From: Mytilinidion resinicola
Taxonomy: Eukaryota > Ascomycota > Dothideomycetes > Mytilinidiales > Mytilinidiaceae
DNA: 64,000 bases
Direction of reading: 5' to 3'
NCBI RefSeq assembly: GCF_010093595.1
Contig: NW_022985437.1
Span: 3,073,550 to 3,137,549, forward strand
Part shown: one piece after another, positions 62,657 to 64,000 of the stretch
Layout: every line of letters starts with the position of its first letter
Position numbering within the stretch: the stretch's first letter is position 1
Program-made: the position numbers and the translations under genes
The notes under the pieces: generated by a model
What the model was told of the DNA's origin: nothing
What the model saw: the letters and a program-made list of their open reading frames with translations, nothing else
Databases searched by the model: none

Positions 62657-64000
62657 GCCGGAGGTGGTAAAGTTGGTAGAAAAATTTGGGGTGGGATGAG
62701 GTTTTGAGCAGGCAACCTTCGTCTGGGGACCTCCGGGGGGTGGCTCGGGCGGCGCAGCATGTGGCGGTGCCGCACGTGACTATTCCGACCCAGGCCCTCT
62801 TCACGACTCGGAACACGACACTCACCGCAGCAACTCCATTGCATCTATCACCCAATATTTGTTTCTTTTTTTCATAGCTAAATAACACTAGCATTGTCCC
62901 CATCCCCGGAATCTAGTGCACGTGACCATGCAGTCTCGAATTCGCCGCACCGTAGCGCGACCCCCCCAACACATCATCTGTCCTCAACGCTCCCAAGATC
63001 GCATCTGACAGTTCTTACAGAAATTCTGGGCACGCCCGTACGGGACCACGTGACTGCCCAGAGCCGCTTGCTGTGCCGCAATCTCAATGCCCTTCGTCTC
63101 TCACCTCTTGACTTCCATCTCTACATCTTCACGAATATGGCGGACCCATTCTTCCTCCTAATCGAATCCAACAGCCAAAATAGGAAGCCGCTGGAGACGA
63201 TTGGAGAAAAATTCAAGCACGGGCTACGATGCACCCTTGGCATTTGCTTCTGTGTACCTTACGTGTGCATATCTTCTTGCGGTGATTTCTAGGAGAACAA
63301 GATCAAGAGAAAGCCCGGCCGGAGAGGCTGGTGTGGCACTAGCAAAGTCGGAGCTGGCAGTCGACAGAGGTCAGAGAAACGGCCGCAGGAACGCCGAGAA
63401 GCAGCTGGCACTCATCGCGAGTTTTAGTATGAAGCACTTTTCAAGATGGATCCTCTTCTAGCTCCTCCATTGTACCCACATCGCCTTGTAAGAGAGCGCA
63501 AATTGGCTATGCTGACTGGTTCAGAGGTTAAGGCGAATCACGACGTCATTGGCCGATTGCCTTGCATTAGATTTGGTGTGGTCCGACATGCAAATCTCAT
63601 GTAGCTTTTTAATAGCAACGCGAAGGGCTCCAAACGGTTTCATGAGTGCCGTTGATTAATATTCCCCTCGTCATTCAGATCTAGAGCCGCAGAAATACGA
63701 CTTTGCTTTTAGGTTTCTCATGAATTCATGAAGGACCTCAAACGATGGCAACACAGATCCATAAGTTCATTTCCAAAGTCCCGAACTCAATTCGATTGCT
63801 CTAGTGCCCCTTTTGCCAGACCCATTTCGGAGCGTGGATAAGCTGCTTTCTATTCTAAATGGTACGCTTTCTCCCCAACTCTCACCACTTCTTCGGACTC
63901 CCAGGGTACCCTCATTCGGAAAGACTTTAGCGGAGTAGGTAGGGCCTTGACGGGCTCAAGAATCTCAGCCTCCCAGTCAGCGTATAGCTGCACAACGGTC
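62657..64000. other. Upstream of the DUF7730 gene and right edge; no confident gene
   Basis: CACGTGA occurs at 62773-62779, 62919-62925 and 63047-63053. A short plus frame from ATG 63137 (MADPFFLLIESNSQ) stops after 51 residues. A neighbouring frame (SVYLTCAYLLAVISRRTRSR) is hydrophobic, without ATG. From 63460 to the edge nothing is supported. Confidence 0.4.

Noticed and set aside
1..64000. CRISPR arrays, rRNA genes, prokaryotic operons or phage genes
   Set aside because: No regularly spaced identical direct repeats with unique spacers, no rRNA landmarks, and introns throughout; the window is fungal.

Overview
The window looks like accessory, gene-poor DNA from a filamentous ascomycete (Pezizomycotina, plausibly a Dothideomycete). 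Evidence: genes carry 45-80 nt GT..AG introns with CTAAC/CTGAC branch boxes 8-20 nt before the acceptor; there is a hAT transposase tail, a fungal DUF7730-type gene, pieces of a non-reducing polyketide synthase, and much coding DNA decayed by nonsense codons (often where CAR to TAR is possible) and small indels. No rRNA, tRNA, CRISPR array or prokaryotic operon was seen.

Layout. 0-7 kb: hAT tail, one small three-exon gene with a mitochondrial-type N terminus (2123-2710), then broken pieces of housekeeping genes (LSM4-like, RanBP1/YRB1-like) and a decayed unknown gene. 7-18.5 kb: two lineage-specific families. Family X (7.3, 11.3, 13.3 and 14.7 kb) shares a GAGPLPP-type first exon and a hydrophobic last exon; family Y starts here (15.6 and 17.5 kb). 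A 49-residue candidate secreted protein lies at 15.4 kb. 19-28 kb: three copies of a 249-273 bp element with 10-bp inverted ends and 5-bp target duplications, long minus-strand gene relics, an exact-period 290-bp triplication, and one spliced unknown gene. 29-40.3 kb: four more family Y genes (two intact, two broken), interleaved with two paralogous putative DNA-binding genes on the opposite strand. 41-50 kb: fragments of glutamate synthase, glutamate 5-kinase and a polyketide synthase, interrupted by tandem and inverted duplications. 51-57.4 kb: a long degenerate array of purine-rich, splice-signal-bearing repeats ending in a coiled-coil exon. 57.6-64 kb: degenerate repeats, then a convergent pair of intact-looking genes (61.1 and 62.6 kb) flanked by six CACGTGA boxes.

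Best candidates for undescribed biology: the scattered family Y/X proteins, of which only some copies are intact; the paired T1/T2 genes that alternate with family Y; the non-canonical 273-bp elements; a one-frame chimera of a Ser/Pro-rich N terminus with a glutamate synthase tail; and the 51-57 kb repeat array. All identifications come from reading the sequence and remembered family motifs; no search was run.
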